A program made the position numbers and the translations under genes. 64,000 bases of DNA from Erigeron canadensis (Eukaryota > Streptophyta > Magnoliopsida > Asterales > Asteraceae), in the NCBI RefSeq assembly GCF_010389155.1, contig NC_057765.1, positions 4,154,001 to 4,218,000 on the forward strand. Direction: 5' to 3'. Below are positions 1 to 11,524 of the stretch, piece after piece. The notes beneath the pieces were generated by a model. It was not told the DNA's origin and ran no database searches. It worked only from the letters and a program-made list of their open reading frames with translations. The first letter of the stretch is position 1. Every line of letters starts with the position of its first letter.

Positions 1-43
1 AAAATTATAAACCAGTTACATCTAACAAAGAAAATATGGTTAC

Positions 44-1213
44 TTACAACGAACAAAAAGTGGAACCAGGGCTGTTCTGGGGATAGGGTGAAACCAAACT
101 CTCAACAAAGATAGTCGCATTAGTAGTACATCTTCCAAATTTTTTGATATTGGAAAATGAACCATCATTGGTATTGCACACAACCAAATTCCACCCCGAA
201 TGCAATAAAATTGTCCCATCCTTTCCGATAAACAAAGGCCAATCATAATAAGGAGATGAAATATCAGCTGGATATGTGATGGAAGCCAATCTAGTCCAAG
301 AGTCTTCCACGCCATACACTTTCATTACCCATAAATCTGCACAAGTTACACGATAATCACAAAGCACACATAACCATTCTCCCAAAGCCCCTAGCGTACC
401 AACTTTACCATCTTCATCATACATAGGTTGTGAAACTTCACCATGTGTCTTGTTATCTAAATCCAAAGAAACTATCGTACACAGATAGATTGGCTCGTTA
501 TACTCTCTAGGTGTAGGTGTAGCCATCCAATGAAGAAATCCATTTGAAAAGACACCAGACATATTCACCGGATAACCATTAGGAAAATCACCAATTTGCT
601 TCCAATTTCTAGTTTTCAATGAATACATTATCACTTTGTTTTGGTCACACAGAGATACTGCTACAATTTTGTAATCATCGGTAGCCTTGTCATACGCAAA
701 ACCATACACCACATTCTCCTTTCCAGCAGGCGGAGGCGACATGTCAAAAGTGGAATATAACCTAGTCGAAATTTTGGTACTTGGGTTCCAAATAAACAGA
801 ATATTCCCCTCTGAACGAAAGAATACAATGCATACTAATCCGTTACATGAACCGATGATTTTTAGAGGAAAAGCATAACCACTTTTCCATCGACCATCAG
901 ATGGACAAACCTGGTCCAAGGAATTAACAACAGATTTCTCAAACACAATATCATCAAGAGGACAAGTTCTAAGGTTTTTTTCTTTGTTGTAAGTGAAAAT
1001 TAATCTATGATGTGCAATATTAGTCGATGATAGTTTAAGATGGGATTTAATGAAAAGAGGGTTGGAAATCAAAGACCGCCATGACTTGCAAACAGACTTA
1101 CATCTTAACAACGATTTGACCGGAAACCTCAACAAAATTTCCAGAATGATATCATCCTTAGCCTTAGGTAGAGGAACCGATTCTACCATTTTCTCTGCTT
1201 GTTCGAGCGTCAT
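44..1213 (-). CDS. F-box protein with FBA type-1 associated domain
   Basis: Complete intronless ORF of 389 residues. The F-box lies at about residues 17-58 (key text PVKSLLRCKSVCKSWRSLI), the part that binds SKP1 in SCF ubiquitin ligases. It is followed by an F-box-associated type-1 region whose signatures are GSCNGLVCI, FIWNPSTKI and YGFAYDKATDDYKIVAV, the expected substrate-binding beta-propeller-like part. The length fits this large plant family (about 350-420 residues). The ATG at 1213 is the first one upstream of the F-box and lies about 75 bases from a TATA-like stretch. A decayed paralogue sits at 3363-3880 on the same strand, so the locus was tandemly duplicated. The substrate cannot be predicted from the sequence. 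Confidence 0.93.
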   Translation of the reverse strand: MTLEQAEKMVESVPLPKAKDDIILEILLRFPVKSLLRCKSVCKSWRSLISNPLFIKSHLKLSSTNIAHHRLIFTYNKEKNLRTCPLDDIVFEKSVVNSLDQVCPSDGRWKSGYAFPLKIIGSCNGLVCIVFFRSEGNILFIWNPSTKISTRLYSTFDMSPPPAGKENVVYGFAYDKATDDYKIVAVSLCDQNKVIMYSLKTRNWKQIGDFPNGYPVNMSGVFSNGFLHWMATPTPREYNEPIYLCTIVSLDLDNKTHGEVSQPMYDEDGKVGTLGALGEWLCVLCDYRVTCADLWVMKVYGVEDSWTRLASITYPADISSPYYDWPLFIGKDGTILLHSGWNLVVCNTNDGSFSNIKKFGRCTTNATIFVESLVSPYPQNSPGSTFCSL

Positions 1214-1280
1214 ATAAGTTTATTATAAGGGTTTACAATTTGGTGTAATTAATCCTGAGGGAAAATATTTTCCCTTTACG

Positions 1281-1300
1281 TAAACATATATACTTTATTT
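1281..1300 (-). promoter_or_regulatory. Probable TATA box of the F-box gene
   Basis: On the minus strand this reads AAATAAAGTATATATG, about 75 bases upstream of the F-box ATG. The duplicated F-box copy keeps a related AT-rich upstream region (3900-3975), which supports it being the ancestral promoter. Position and base content are the only evidence. Confidence 0.4.
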
Positions 1301-2504
1301 AAGGAAGATATAATGATAGGGATAACCAGCTGATTATGGGCCGACTTTAGCTAATTCTGAACTTGATTATTAATCCAATATTTCAAACCCAGATTCAACG
1401 GCACCCCATTTATATACTAACATTCGCCGAACCTGCAAAAAATACAAATTGTAATCGGGTCAATACCCAGTCCTATACCTGCAGACCCGGACCCGAACCC
1501 GACCGAAAAGGTCGGGTTTCAAGTTTCCTTAAGGTTTCTTTTTTTCATTCGGTGTAGTTTTAAGACAAGAATAATTTTGCATGTACATTATATATAAACT
1601 TGAATAGACGAAAAAGGTTCCCGGCTTATTGTAAACTGAAAGAAGACCGGTGTCTTTAAGACCGACCTTCTATCGACGCACCCAAACTACTCGAAACTGG
1701 TAACATGTATGAGACACACAAGCTTAGACCGGTGTTGAAGACACTGAGCTTCATTGACATGTGCAAAATCGGTGTCCGTTTTTTTCGTACTTTTACAACA
1801 TTTTGAAATAAAATTCGTATATACGTACACCATATGCTTCAAAAATGTTAGTATCCGTACAATTTTTTCTGAATAGACAAACAGAACCTTTTTTTTAAAA
1901 AACTTGGAGCACAGATTAAGTCCATTTAATTTTGTTTAAGTCCATTTGTTTTATTAATTATTGTGTAAAAATATAATTTTATTTTTCTTTCAAATCAAAC
2001 CTACATATTTTTATGCGTGAACTTTCATTAAATCCATAACAATCCACATAGGGCTGAATTTTTTCATGATCATTTCTTCCTATGTTCGATCATATATGCA
2101 AGTATAGAATTGTCACATATACACCTAAATTGAATTAAAATTTAATATATCCATTTCTTGACAGAAAAATGTATTCATTATCCGTTGGAGAAAAAAAAAA
2201 AAAAAAACCTTTGATAAAACTCAATCTTTTTTCTTTAAGACATAAGAACTATCAATACACCCTGAAATTAGTGTCCCGAGTTCGAATTCTGGTAATGCAT
2301 AAAGGATTTGCTCTCTCATGTCTTAGATGTCATGTGTATAACATTAGTAAGGCTCCTCTGTATATCTTTGGTATGATTGGAACACATGACCCCAAGATGA
2401 AACCTATGCAAAGTTCAAATATTTACCTTAGCAATTAACAAATTATATTTGTTTACCTTGCTTCGCTTGTTGTAGTAGCAATCTTGGCACCATCAGAACT
2501 ATGA
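1301..2504. other. Intergenic, no gene seen
   Basis: AT-rich spacer. It holds a short inverted GGGTC/GACCC-rich patch (about 1480-1520), an A-run at about 2191-2206, and at 2278-2292 a weak tRNA B-box-like string (GAGTTCGAATTCTGG) that could be a SINE relic. The small open frames here have no recognisable domain. Confidence 0.5.
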
Positions 2505-2716
2505 GGGTGTTTGCGATTTTGTTTCGAATTTATTATTTGATTTTTATATTTACACAATGCAAATAATGAAAAGGAAGTGTTTGGTTAAATAATTGATTAT
2601 CTGGATTTTCATAGATTTAAAACCCAACTCTGGAGAAGCAGGCTTAGACATGTTTTTTCAAACGCAGTTTTTAAATGCATATCCTATTTTACAAACGCAA
2701 TCCCAAACATCCCATG
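2505..2716. mobile_element. Degenerate MITE
   Basis: The ends read GAGGGTGTTTGCGATTTTG on the left and AACGCAATCCCAAACATCCC on the right, imperfect inverted ends of the GGGTGTTTGG class. A clearer member is at 33451-33673. The internal motif CAAACGCAGTTTT is shared with that copy. Confidence 0.45.
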
Positions 2717-2879
2717 CAAGTTGCGTGCTTTAAACGAGTTAAACCAATCGGATTGGTGGTCCATTTCTTTCAACTTCATTAAAAAAACACAAGTTATACG
2801 GATGTCAAAATGTTGTCTTTTTCACTCTTTATTAATGACCTGTGAAATTTATCCCTACGTGTATATATGCAATTATGCA

Positions 2880-2966
2880 TACAACTAGTCCAGGTGTAGC
2901 GTAGCGACTACAATAAGAGCTCTCCTGAGGTGAGTAACCTAAATGGTACTGTATTTACAAGTGAAA
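2880..2966 (+). repeat. Dispersed fragment of the 18-61 kb array unit
   Basis: Contains AACTAGTCCAGGTGTAGCG, a CGACTACAA string and a 'TAACCTAAATGGT' tail, in the same order as the hairpin segment found in array units (for example 26583-26650). It shows that at least part of the unit lies outside the array, about 16 kb away. Confidence 0.6.
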
Positions 2967-3019
2967 AAAAAAATAAAAAAACAAAACATTAAACATAGTA
3001 AAATATCTTTTGACATCAC

Positions 3020-3363
3020 AAATTAACGACACTTTAGCAACAAATAAGATGTATGGAAAAATGCGACTCTGACTGGTTTATAGGAAGACGCAAATTAACG
3101 ACACCATTAGTGATTTATATAAAGAAGTCGCAATTTAGCAATGATGTTCACCACATGTTCTAGGCCGTCGCAAAATAGCGACTTAATTTGCTACAACAGT
3201 TGCGACACTGTAAACTAGAAATATTTTGCGATTCAATTTTCGACTCAATTTGCGTCATGGAAAACAAGGGTGTCGATAAACAAGTCTCTACTTGCATCGC
3301 AAAATAGCGACTTTTAATTGTGAGTCTCTAAATTTGTCTCTAAATGAATGTTTTCTTGTAGTG
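3020..3363. mobile_element. CACTA (EnSpm) transposon terminal fragment
   Basis: The right edge (about 3350-3363) reads TTTTCTTGTAGTG, the reverse complement of the CACTACAAGAAAA terminus typical of plant CACTA elements. The preceding 300 bases hold repeated sub-terminal motifs related to GTCGCAAAATAGCGAC, as expected for transposase binding repeats. No left terminus or transposase is visible, so this is one end only. It directly abuts the truncated F-box copy. Confidence 0.75.
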
Positions 3364-3880
3364 CGGGTCACGACGAGATACTGCAACAACCTTGTAATCA
3401 TCGGTAGCCTTGTCGTATCCAAAACCATACGCCGCATTACACCTCCCAGCCGGAGGCAAGTCAAAAGTCGAATATAAGCTAGTCGATATTTTAGTACAAG
3501 GGTTCCAAATAAACAAAATATCAACCTTATAATGAAATCCTACAATGCATACTAATCCGTTACACGAACCGACTATTTTTTGACGCATATAACGATAATA
3601 CATTGGATAAGAATGAGATGGAGGCACATGGTCCAAGGAATTAACACCAGATTTCTCAAACAAAACATCATTAATAGGGCAACTCTTAATGCCTATTCCA
3701 TGACAGTTAGTGAAGATTAATCTACGAAGCGCATTTGTAGTTGAGGAGGAGGAGAGTTTAAGATGGGATTTAATGAAAAAAGGGTCGGAAATTAAAGACA
3801 GGAAGCCTTAACAAGATTTCCAGAATGATATCATCATCCGTAGCTGATTGTATGTTTCTTTTTGCTTGTTCGGGCGTCAT
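3363..3880 (-). pseudogene. Truncated F-box/FBA gene copy
   Basis: Homologous to the gene at 44-1213: shared text includes GSCNGLVCIV, FIWNPCTKIST and AYGFGYDKATDDYKVVAVS. The region that should encode the F-box core (near 3800-3840) has lost about 50 bases or more, so PVKSLLRCKSVCKSWRSL is missing and the frame is broken. The 3' half is absent because a CACTA end joins at 3363. The original ATG context (3878-3880) and upstream region are still recognisable. A product from it would lack SKP1 binding. Confidence 0.85.
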
Positions 3881-4069
3881 TGGAACTTATGATTAGGGTT
3901 TGCAATTCGGTAATAAGCGTAATTAATTTTGGGGGGAAATATTTTGCTTTATACTATATATTTTTTTTCCATTTAACATAAAAATCATAAAAATCCTCCT
4001 AATAAGCAAGAATAAGAAAAAGATTAAGTAGAATCACTTGTGACCGAATTAGAAGGATTTTTTGTTTAA

Positions 4070-4304
4070 CTAGAGGGTGTCCGCGCAATGCGACAGTGAC
4101 AGTAGTGCGGTGGTGGTGCCGGCGTCGAGTAGTGTAGGTGATTGATGTAAATATAACCGATGTAAAGGTTGATAGTATAAGTATATTAAAAGATAAATGA
4201 TATATGTTATAAATATGTAAGAGTGGTAATATGAAAAGTCTGAATTTTTAAGACATTCCGAAATTAGAAATCCAAAATGCTTTATAGGTAGTTATAGATA
4301 TAGA
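4070..4304 (-). mobile_element. Short non-autonomous Helitron (H1)
   Basis: Read on the minus strand it starts A|TCTATATCTATAACTACC and ends with a GC hairpin region (TCGCATTGCGCGGACACCC) followed by CTAG|T. This is the rule for Helitrons: 5' TC, a 3' hairpin about 10 bases before CTRR, and insertion between A and T without duplication. A GGTGGTGG/CCGCC-rich stretch sits inside the 3' end, as in its sister copies. Confidence 0.7.
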
Positions 4305-4305
4305 T

Positions 4306-5356
4306 AAAGAGTTAATTACAATTTTGGTCCCTGTGGTTTGTATGTTTTGGTAGGTTCAAGACCTTTTCAGGTTTCATTGCATTTTTGGTCCCTATTTCGA
4401 AAACCTTTTGCAAATGTGGTATAAACTAATGGTGGTTGTTAAATGAAGCCGTTAAATGTTGTTAGAATTAAAAATGGTGTTTAACTGTAAATTTCTAAAA
4501 GTGTAAGGGGTATTTGTGTTAATAGTGTTGGTCAAAAAGTTTGTCATGTTGTCATTTAGATATACACGTGATTGTTTTATAAAAATTTAAGAGCTCTATA
4601 AATTAAAGTTTTGTAATTTAAAACGCGTCAGAAAAAACGAAATACATGATTTATCCCTCCTTTTTTTCGAGTAAAAACTCGGAACTGATGCCAATCCACT
4701 CAGAATTCCACCGCGCACAAACCCTGACCAAAATGTACTTCAGAAACCGTCGCCAGAAAATATAGCAATTCGTCAATTCGTCGGAAAACTTAAATTTGCG
4801 ATTTCCACTTTGTATTTACCAATTAAAACAAAAAACCGGTACCAAAATGCTCAGGTTTGCATTCCGCACAAACCCTAACCTATTATTCTGTCAAAAAACA
4901 TTGCCGGAAAATTCGCCGAAAAAGTAACTATCAACGAATCTTGATGAATCGGGAAACTTAAAATATGAATATCAACAAATCGGATCGCGAACAAAACTTG
5001 ATGTTTTCCATATCAATTTGACAAATCGTGAAAACGGAATCGATGAAAGAAGTTTGCAGTTTCTAAATAAAGGAAATGGATATAAAAACAATAAAAGGTA
5101 TAAATTGCGTTAACGGGACAAACTTTTTGACTAATACTATTAACACAAATACCCCTTACATTTTTAGAAACTTACAATTAAACACCTTTTTTAATTCTAA
5201 TAGCACCTAACAATTTCATTTAACAACCACCGTTAATTTGTACCAAATTTGCAAAGGTTTTCGAAATAGGGACAAAAAAATGCAATGAAACCTGAAAAGG
5301 TCCTGAACTTGCCAAAACATACAAATCACAGGGACCAAAATTGCAATTAACTCTTT
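4306..5356. mobile_element. MULE-like element with 240-bp inverted repeats
   Basis: 4306-4545 and 5117-5356 are imperfect inverted repeats; the outer ends read AAAGAGTTAATTACAATTTT and its complement, with the GGTCCCTGTGG motif common in plant long-TIR elements. The roughly 570-base interior has no ORF. Long TIRs favour a Mutator-like non-autonomous element. No clean 9-bp target duplication is seen, perhaps because Helitron H1 lies directly against the left end. Confidence 0.75.
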
Positions 5357-6666
5357 AATAAATTAGAAGGATTAATCAAATTTTTTTTTGTGACTACGAT
5401 GTTTGCAATTCGATAATAATTATTTTTAATAAAATAAAAACTGAATAATACACGTGTTAAACATTTGAAATTGTCTTTGTCTTTATAATTTATAATATAA
5501 GTTAATAATTATAAATAAATCATGTTGAAATTTGATGATATTATTATTTTAAAAGATAGTTTGTATTAAAAGTTATTAATAGGATATATATGTTATATAT
5601 ATTTTTGTGATGGTATAAAGTTAACTCTAGATATTACTTGCTGAAAATTTTAGATATTAGAGATACTAAATACTTATAATTAATATTTATTAAGTTAAAC
5701 GATAAAATTTCGATATAAACTTATGATTTTATAAAATGTACGACATAAAAACAAAAAGGAAATAGCATAATGTATAAAAATAATCAAAAAAGTGATTTTA
5801 AAAAATATAATATAAGATTTAAGAATAATTTTCATAATTATATCGGTAAAACAATTACTTTATATAATCCTAAGATGTAGGAATTACTTTCCATAATTAA
5901 TGACGATATTTAAAGTTATAAAATTGAAATTAAATTTGATAAAAGTTAAAATGGCTTTAAATAAAACTTAAACTTTATCAAAGGGTCTAAACTTTTTATT
6001 TTAAAAGTAAGGTATCTCTTTCATATATATCTACAGATAAAATTTGAACTAACAATACTATTTTACAAGATATATTATTTTATATAAAACAATAATAAAT
6101 TTTATTAAAAGATTGATATAATTTTTATAAAAATATGATAAGTAATAAGCGTAAATTAAACAAATGATACATTTGGTTTGTTTAATATGACGTTTTTCAT
6201 ATACCACTAGGTAGAGCAAGAGATAGACCGTATGAATGACAAAAAGACATTCATATATGTCACACACCTGGGAAACATAAACGAAACCCTTGACGTACAT
6301 TGGGCGAAGGTATGGCATGAATACATAAATGTAAACCATGAGCATCACTTGTGTAATTTCGATATTGTAAAAGAATTTCATTTTGTTACAAAAAAGATTG
6401 AGTGAAAAGAGAAGTGTCGTTAGAAGGCCATGGCTCATGTCCCTTTAAAATATATATATTCAATTCTATGTTAATTATATTAGTATAGAGACGTCCACAA
6501 AAATTATCATTCAACTTGTGATTAAGATAGCTGATTTCAAAAAATGAGTATGATTTTTGCGAAATTATGACACATAGCTCTATAAGAGTTAGAAACTTAT
6601 ACGTAAATATCTTATATCTTTTTATATACACACATTGTTCTTAGATGGTTATACGTAAATGTATTC
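5357..6666. other. AT-rich spacer, no gene seen
   Basis: Very AT-rich DNA. The open frames here have compositions driven by A/T runs and no domain. Nothing else stands out. Confidence 0.5.
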
Positions 6667-6670
6667 GGTT

Positions 6671-6680
6671 TATATATATG
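6671..6680 (+). promoter_or_regulatory. Probable TATA box of the secretory protein gene
   Basis: TATATATATG, about 43 bases upstream of the ATG at 6723. Position relative to the gene is the only support. Confidence 0.4.
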
Positions 6681-6722
6681 TGTGTGCGGAAGAGTTGTTG
6701 TATCTTGAGTCGGTAGACATTT

Positions 6723-7433
6723 ATGGCTCCAAAGTTTTTGTTTGCGTATACCTTGTTTGTATTCTTATTATATTTCAATGGAATCCCTTCCGCGAGTATG
6801 GAGTTCAGAGTGATTAATGATGTTCCAAAAACTCCCGGGGGCATCAAGTTCGAAAAAGAAATTGGGATTCCCTTCACAAAACAAATACTACCGAAAATCA
6901 TAAATTACATATGGTCTACTCTCTTCCAACAAAACAACCCGTCAGAGCGAAAGAACATAGATGTTTTACAAGTGTTCATTACTAAGATCGATGAAAAACC
7001 TACACCTGTGGGTGTGGCATATGGAAACACGATAAATATCAGTGTTGATTTTATACAAGAGACTAAAACAGAGGAAATGAAATGGTATTTCACGGCAGTC
7101 ATGCTCCACGAAGCAACCCACGTTTTTCAATGGAACGGGGAGTGGGAATGCCCTAGTGGCCTGAGAGAAGGCGTCGCGGAATATGCAATGTTAAAAGCAA
7201 ATTATGTTAAACCAAACTTTTTAAAGCCCGGAGAAGGGGATCGTTGGGACCAAGGGTATGCTTTCACGGCCCGTTTTCTCGAATATTGTGAGGGGCTCGT
7301 TCCAGGATTTGTGGCAAAGCTTAACAAAAAGATGAGGAAAACTTATAATGTTTTGTACTTTAAAGAAATAACTGGAAAATCCGTAGAACAACTTTGGATG
7401 GATTATAAGGCTAAATATGGAAAAAAGAATTGA
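6723..7433 (+). CDS. Basic secretory protein family (PR-17 type) putative metalloprotease
   Basis: Intronless ORF of 236 residues, close to the usual 220-240 for the plant basic secretory protein family (NtPRp27 / PR-17). Residues 1-24 form a hydrophobic signal peptide ending near GIPSA|S, so the product should enter the secretory pathway and reach the apoplast. The zinc-binding motif HEATH is at 129-133, followed by FQWNGEW, then GLREGVAEY at 147-155, which supplies the conserved downstream acidic and tyrosine positions. Further family features are W.QGYAFTARFLEY (175-188) and the C-terminal LWMDYKAKYGKKN. Family members are induced by pathogens and resemble metalloproteases, although activity is rarely shown directly. 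All key residues are present, so the gene looks functional. Confidence 0.93.
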   Translation: MAPKFLFAYTLFVFLLYFNGIPSASMEFRVINDVPKTPGGIKFEKEIGIPFTKQILPKIINYIWSTLFQQNNPSERKNIDVLQVFITKIDEKPTPVGVAYGNTINISVDFIQETKTEEMKWYFTAVMLHEATHVFQWNGEWECPSGLREGVAEYAMLKANYVKPNFLKPGEGDRWDQGYAFTARFLEYCEGLVPGFVAKLNKKMRKTYNVLYFKEITGKSVEQLWMDYKAKYGKKN

Positions 7434-7463
7434 ACAAAATTCTTGATAATACTCAACATGCCT

Positions 7464-7489
7464 TCTTATTATTATTATTATTATTATTA

Positions 7490-7540
<51 letters not shown>

Positions 7541-7541
7541 A
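7464..7541. repeat. (ATT)n microsatellite
   Basis: About 25 tandem TTA/ATT units just after the stop codon of the secretory protein gene, with one interruption (TTTA). It lies in the likely 3' UTR. Confidence 0.95.
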
Positions 7542-7770
7542 CATCACTTCCATTAGAAATAAATAGGATTTACAAGAAATTAGTGGGAAGCCAAGATACT
7601 ATATGGGCTCTTACTCCTTTACCTATAGCAAAACTAATCCTATTAAATATATGAGTAGCTGCACATGTTCCAATGTCTTGAGTCATAGAGAACTTCCAGA
7701 TTCGCTTGAGCAGGATTGCTGCATCCTTCTCATGTTCTCCAAATGAAAGAAAATGAGAAGGGGATACAAC

Positions 7771-7893
7771 CATTACAATGATTCAATTCAATAATTAAGT
7801 ATTTTAAGCATTTTGCATATAAGATTTTATTTCTATGATATATGAAATACAAAATTACATTACAATGATTCAATTCAATAATTAAGTATTTTT
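7771..7893. repeat. 34-base direct repeat flanking about 50 bases
   Basis: The string starting CATTACAATGATTCAATTCA and ending AATTAAGTATTTT occurs at about 7771-7804 and again at about 7858-7891. The following 7905-7950 stretch contains CCTGGGTTTCATCCC, a degenerate B-box-like motif, so a decayed SINE is possible. Confidence 0.6.
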
Positions 7894-8356
7894 TAGCCAG
7901 ATTATACCAGTATACACTCTTTGCTATCAAGAGTCCTGGGTTTCATCCCAACTTTTTTCTCTTTTTCATCAAACTTTCGAGCAGCTCTTTCAACTGCCGC
8001 CTAATCTTTCTCCATATGGAAGTGCTATGGGCACATAGAGATGTGGGTAGAGGAAGTCATTTTGTCCAATTGGATATCATTGTGGTGTCTCGAATGTTAA
8101 CTACCAACTAGTTATTCAAAAGAAAAAGGGTTATGCTTTCTTTCATTCTCTTTCTGCTTATATATTCATAGTGTGTGAGTGAGAGAGGGAAAAAAGTTGT
8201 TTATCATGATCTCATGCTAATTCATAATTTACTTTTATAATTTTTAATATGATAAATAAGAAATGTCTGGTTAATATATATCACATTACAGTTTAAAACT
8301 GCATAACATAGTTTTCTTTTATTTTGTTTTCCTTGAATTGTTTCATGAAATTGGGT

Positions 8357-8508
8357 TTAAAAATGGATGGTGATCCATACATCACCAATTTTTAGCCGTA
8401 CATCACCAAACATATTTCATAGGATTATACAACATCTTGAAACATGTTTAATGATGTACGAATAAAAATTAATTGTGTACAAATCATTACCCTTTAAAAA
8501 TGGATGTT
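8357..8508. mobile_element. MITE with imperfect inverted arms
   Basis: The left arm (AAATGGATGGTGATCCATAC, then CGTACATCACCAAACAT) and the right arm (ATGTTTAATGATGTACG, then CAAATCATTACCCTTTAAAA) are complementary over about 60 bases. There is no coding content. The target duplication is unclear. Confidence 0.5.
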
Positions 8509-8729
8509 GCTTGTCTATTCAAAAACCAGATATCACCTAGTTGATAAAACCTAAAACCATAAAATTAACAAGTATAGAAAGTATACATCTTAGTTTAGTT
8601 TGTCAACCCGGTCGATTTTTACAAGCCCCTGGCCAAAACTAATTGTACATGCCGAAAGTTAGGATCCTTGCTACGATCTCCTTATCTAGCAATTAAAGTC
8701 TTATAAAACACCTATTCATGTTAATTCTA

Positions 8730-8946
8730 CTAGACTTATCTCTGCGCAATGCGGAGGCGGTGGGGGTAGTGATAGCGGAGGTGGTGGTAGTGACGGTGGT
8801 GGGGGCGGCAGTAGGGACGGTGATGGGGGCGGTGATGGTGGTGAATGTAAAAGTTTTTTATGTTAAAGGTAGTATTGTAGTTATTTTAAGTGTCGTGGGA
8901 TATATACTTAAAATTATATTATTAAGGTCATTATAGCTATATTAGA
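8730..8946 (-). mobile_element. Short non-autonomous Helitron (H2)
   Basis: On the minus strand: A|TCTAATATAGCTATAATG at the 5' end; a CCACC/GCCTCC-rich stretch, then CCGCATTGCGCAGAG and CTAG|T at the 3' end. The plus-strand frame with many Val/Gly residues across 8718-8936 is the translation of this GGTGGT-rich tail and is not a gene. Confidence 0.7.
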
Positions 8947-9823
8947 TTGAGATGTTTAAGTTAATGAATAAAAGAGAATAGTATTTTTGGTTTTTCAAAG
9001 GTAGAAAGTTTATAGAAAAAAAAAAGGGTGGTTTGTTTTATTAGATAGTATGGATCCTGAAAAACCAATAACAAGATGGACCTTAATTTATTTTATGGAA
9101 GTTTTTTTTTTATGTCCTTTACAACTTAAATCAGCTTTATTTCCAATTCATAAACTTAACTGATTATTTTGTTTACCATGTATTTTACTCTTTCACCTAT
9201 GTCTCAGTTGCAAATCATAGGTAATTAGGTACACTTTCCTAGTTATATCAAATACCAAAACAAGGTTGGAAGCTACGATTTCTCTCTTTTGGAAACAATG
9301 TAACGATTTATTTAAGCCATCAATTTTTATGAAGTCTTCTCAAAAGAAAGCTTAAAACCCATTTATGTATACAAATATGACAAATTTTATTAAGTAATTG
9401 CTTGATTTAGGAAGATGCAACCACATATTTAGTAAGTGCTTAGAAAAGATTCAACAAACTCTACATAGATAAACCAAATTCATTTAGGTACAACTTCTAA
9501 TATACTCATATAATGTACGACTCAATAAATTGTTATGATTATATAGTAGATAAATTAGAATGTAAATGAAGATTGAAGAATAAAATTAATTTTGTTACAA
9601 AAGATGAATTAAAAATATGGTTAGCATAGAGAACCACTCATAGATCTCCATTTTCACAACTTGAAGATGTGCAATTAATATTTACATGTCTGTTATATGA
9701 CAAAGCATTTATTCTTTCAAATTTCTCAATACCCAAAATATTTCTTTTTTTTCACTAATTTATACATTTTTACTTAAAATACCTATAATAACTTTAATAA
9801 AATTATTTACTGTTGAGTCAAGG
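8947..9823. other. Spacer, no gene seen
   Basis: AT-rich DNA without a domain-bearing frame, repeat pair or RNA gene that I can recognise. Confidence 0.5.
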
Positions 9824-10169
9824 TGTAACACCCCAACAAGGCGGAATCATGAGGGTTACACCAATAGCACAACACGACATGGAAATTATGTAGAGCAAAA
9901 CTAAATGCGTAAATAGGATTCAATAATCCATACAAATCATCCAAGAATACAAGTATCGGCTCATACATAAACATAACCCTTAATCGAGATAACGAATCAC
10001 GGATCCATGAAAAACTCTAAGTCCAATCCTAGCATGCAATGAAACTTCTAATACATCTTTAATCCACATGCTACCTGAAAAGTGTACTAAAATGCGTCAA
10101 TAGGGACAAGTAATAGGAACAAGCATCGGAACAACAACCGTTCAACCTTGATTAACATCATAACGATCA

Positions 10170-10510
10170 CATAACCTTGATACGAACATATAACCTTGAT
10201 TAGATCATAAATGATCATCTAACGAACTTGTAATCCTTGATTTAATATCGAACGATCATATATCGAACTTGTAACCAACGAACATATATCGAACTTGTAA
10301 CCTTGGTTAAATAACCAAACAAACATATACCGAACTTGTAACCAAACAAACATATATCAAACTTGTAACCTTGGTTAAATAACCAAACAAACATATACCA
10401 AGCTTGTAACCAACGAACATATATATACAACGAGCATACCGAACATAACGATCATAACGAACATATAACAACATAACGATCACAACGAACATATAACCTT
10501 GAAACTTTGC
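10170..10510. repeat. Minisatellite inside the LTR
   Basis: Degenerate tandem units built on CGAACTTGTAACC plus AACATATAT and CTTGGTTAAATAACCAAAC. The related LTR fragment near 51 kb carries a different minisatellite at the equivalent place. Confidence 0.8.
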
Positions 10511-10780
10511 AACCTTGATTTGGATCATTTAAATGATCACATAAATTGGATCGATAAACGATCACAAGCCTTGAAACCTTGATTGGGTCATTAAAGGGAC
10601 CTCATGATCTTGATATGAACACCTAACAATCATACATCCTTGATTGGATCGATAAACGATCTCATATCCATGATTTGATCAATAATTGATCATTTAACCT
10701 CGATACGAGCATATAACGATCAAACAACCGAAGAAAAACCATGTACCTACACTTCGTACGACTCTGCATTGAAAGAACCT

Positions 10781-10800
10781 TCGATGCTTATATATAGGGT
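10781..10800 (-). promoter_or_regulatory. TATA box of the LTR (minus strand)
   Basis: On the minus strand GACCCTATATATAAGCATC, embedded in a block that is conserved in the second LTR copy (51210-51245). Conservation between two otherwise diverged copies supports a promoter. Confidence 0.5.
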
Positions 10801-10935
10801 CACCAGCAGCCTTCCCACCACATCTCCAATTCTTTGAATGCATCATCGTCTTCCATGTATGTACAACTATCCTAATCTCAACAAACATTCATAACCACAA
10901 GCATAATCAATCGAGCAACAAGTCTATAATTAAAT

Positions 10936-10970
10936 CAAACAATCAATCAATCAATCAATCAATCAAACAA
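10936..10970. repeat. (AATC)n microsatellite
   Basis: About seven tandem AATC units, ending AATCAAACAAAG. Confidence 0.9.
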
Positions 10971-11524
10971 AGATGTACATTTTTCAGCCTGAATCTCAAT
11001 TGAGTAGGGAAGGTTACGAAACTCACCTTGAGCGGCTTCAACAATTAAGATTAAGCTACGAGCGTGCAATATTCTCTACACGATCACAACCTATCAATGT
11101 ACATCTCAATACAATCAAACTCAACTCTAATAACCCTAACAAGTTGGTCTAGCAAGTTTATGTCGAGTCACAAACCCACTAACGCTTAAACAACTTACCC
11201 GAGTATAAACAAGACACTTTGACTCGACACCTTTGGAAATGTAGGAAGATTCATCTCACATGAAGGTTATCACAAGAAAATAGACTCTCATACAATTCCA
11301 ACGATAGGTCATATGACTCGATTGGACTTACGGATCAAAAGTTATATATATAGTTTGAGTTAATAATTCAAGTTTGGTTTCAAAAGTGACCCGTGACTTT
11401 GAATGACTCGTTTGTCTTGTGTAGGGCACCAATAAGATCATAAGAGGACATTCCGGGAAGGTCGGGACGATCCTAGGATGCTAGAACTAAAGCTAGGAAA
11501 AAGTTGACAGAAACAGGGCACTAA

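Noticed and set aside
6058..6631. Two overlapping minus-strand frames of 126 and 81 residues
   Set aside because: Composition follows extreme AT content (Ile/Tyr/Phe/Leu), with no domain, no paralogue and no promoter arrangement.
8718..8936. Val/Gly-rich 72-residue protein
   Set aside because: It is the translation of the GGTGGT-rich 3' end of Helitron H2.
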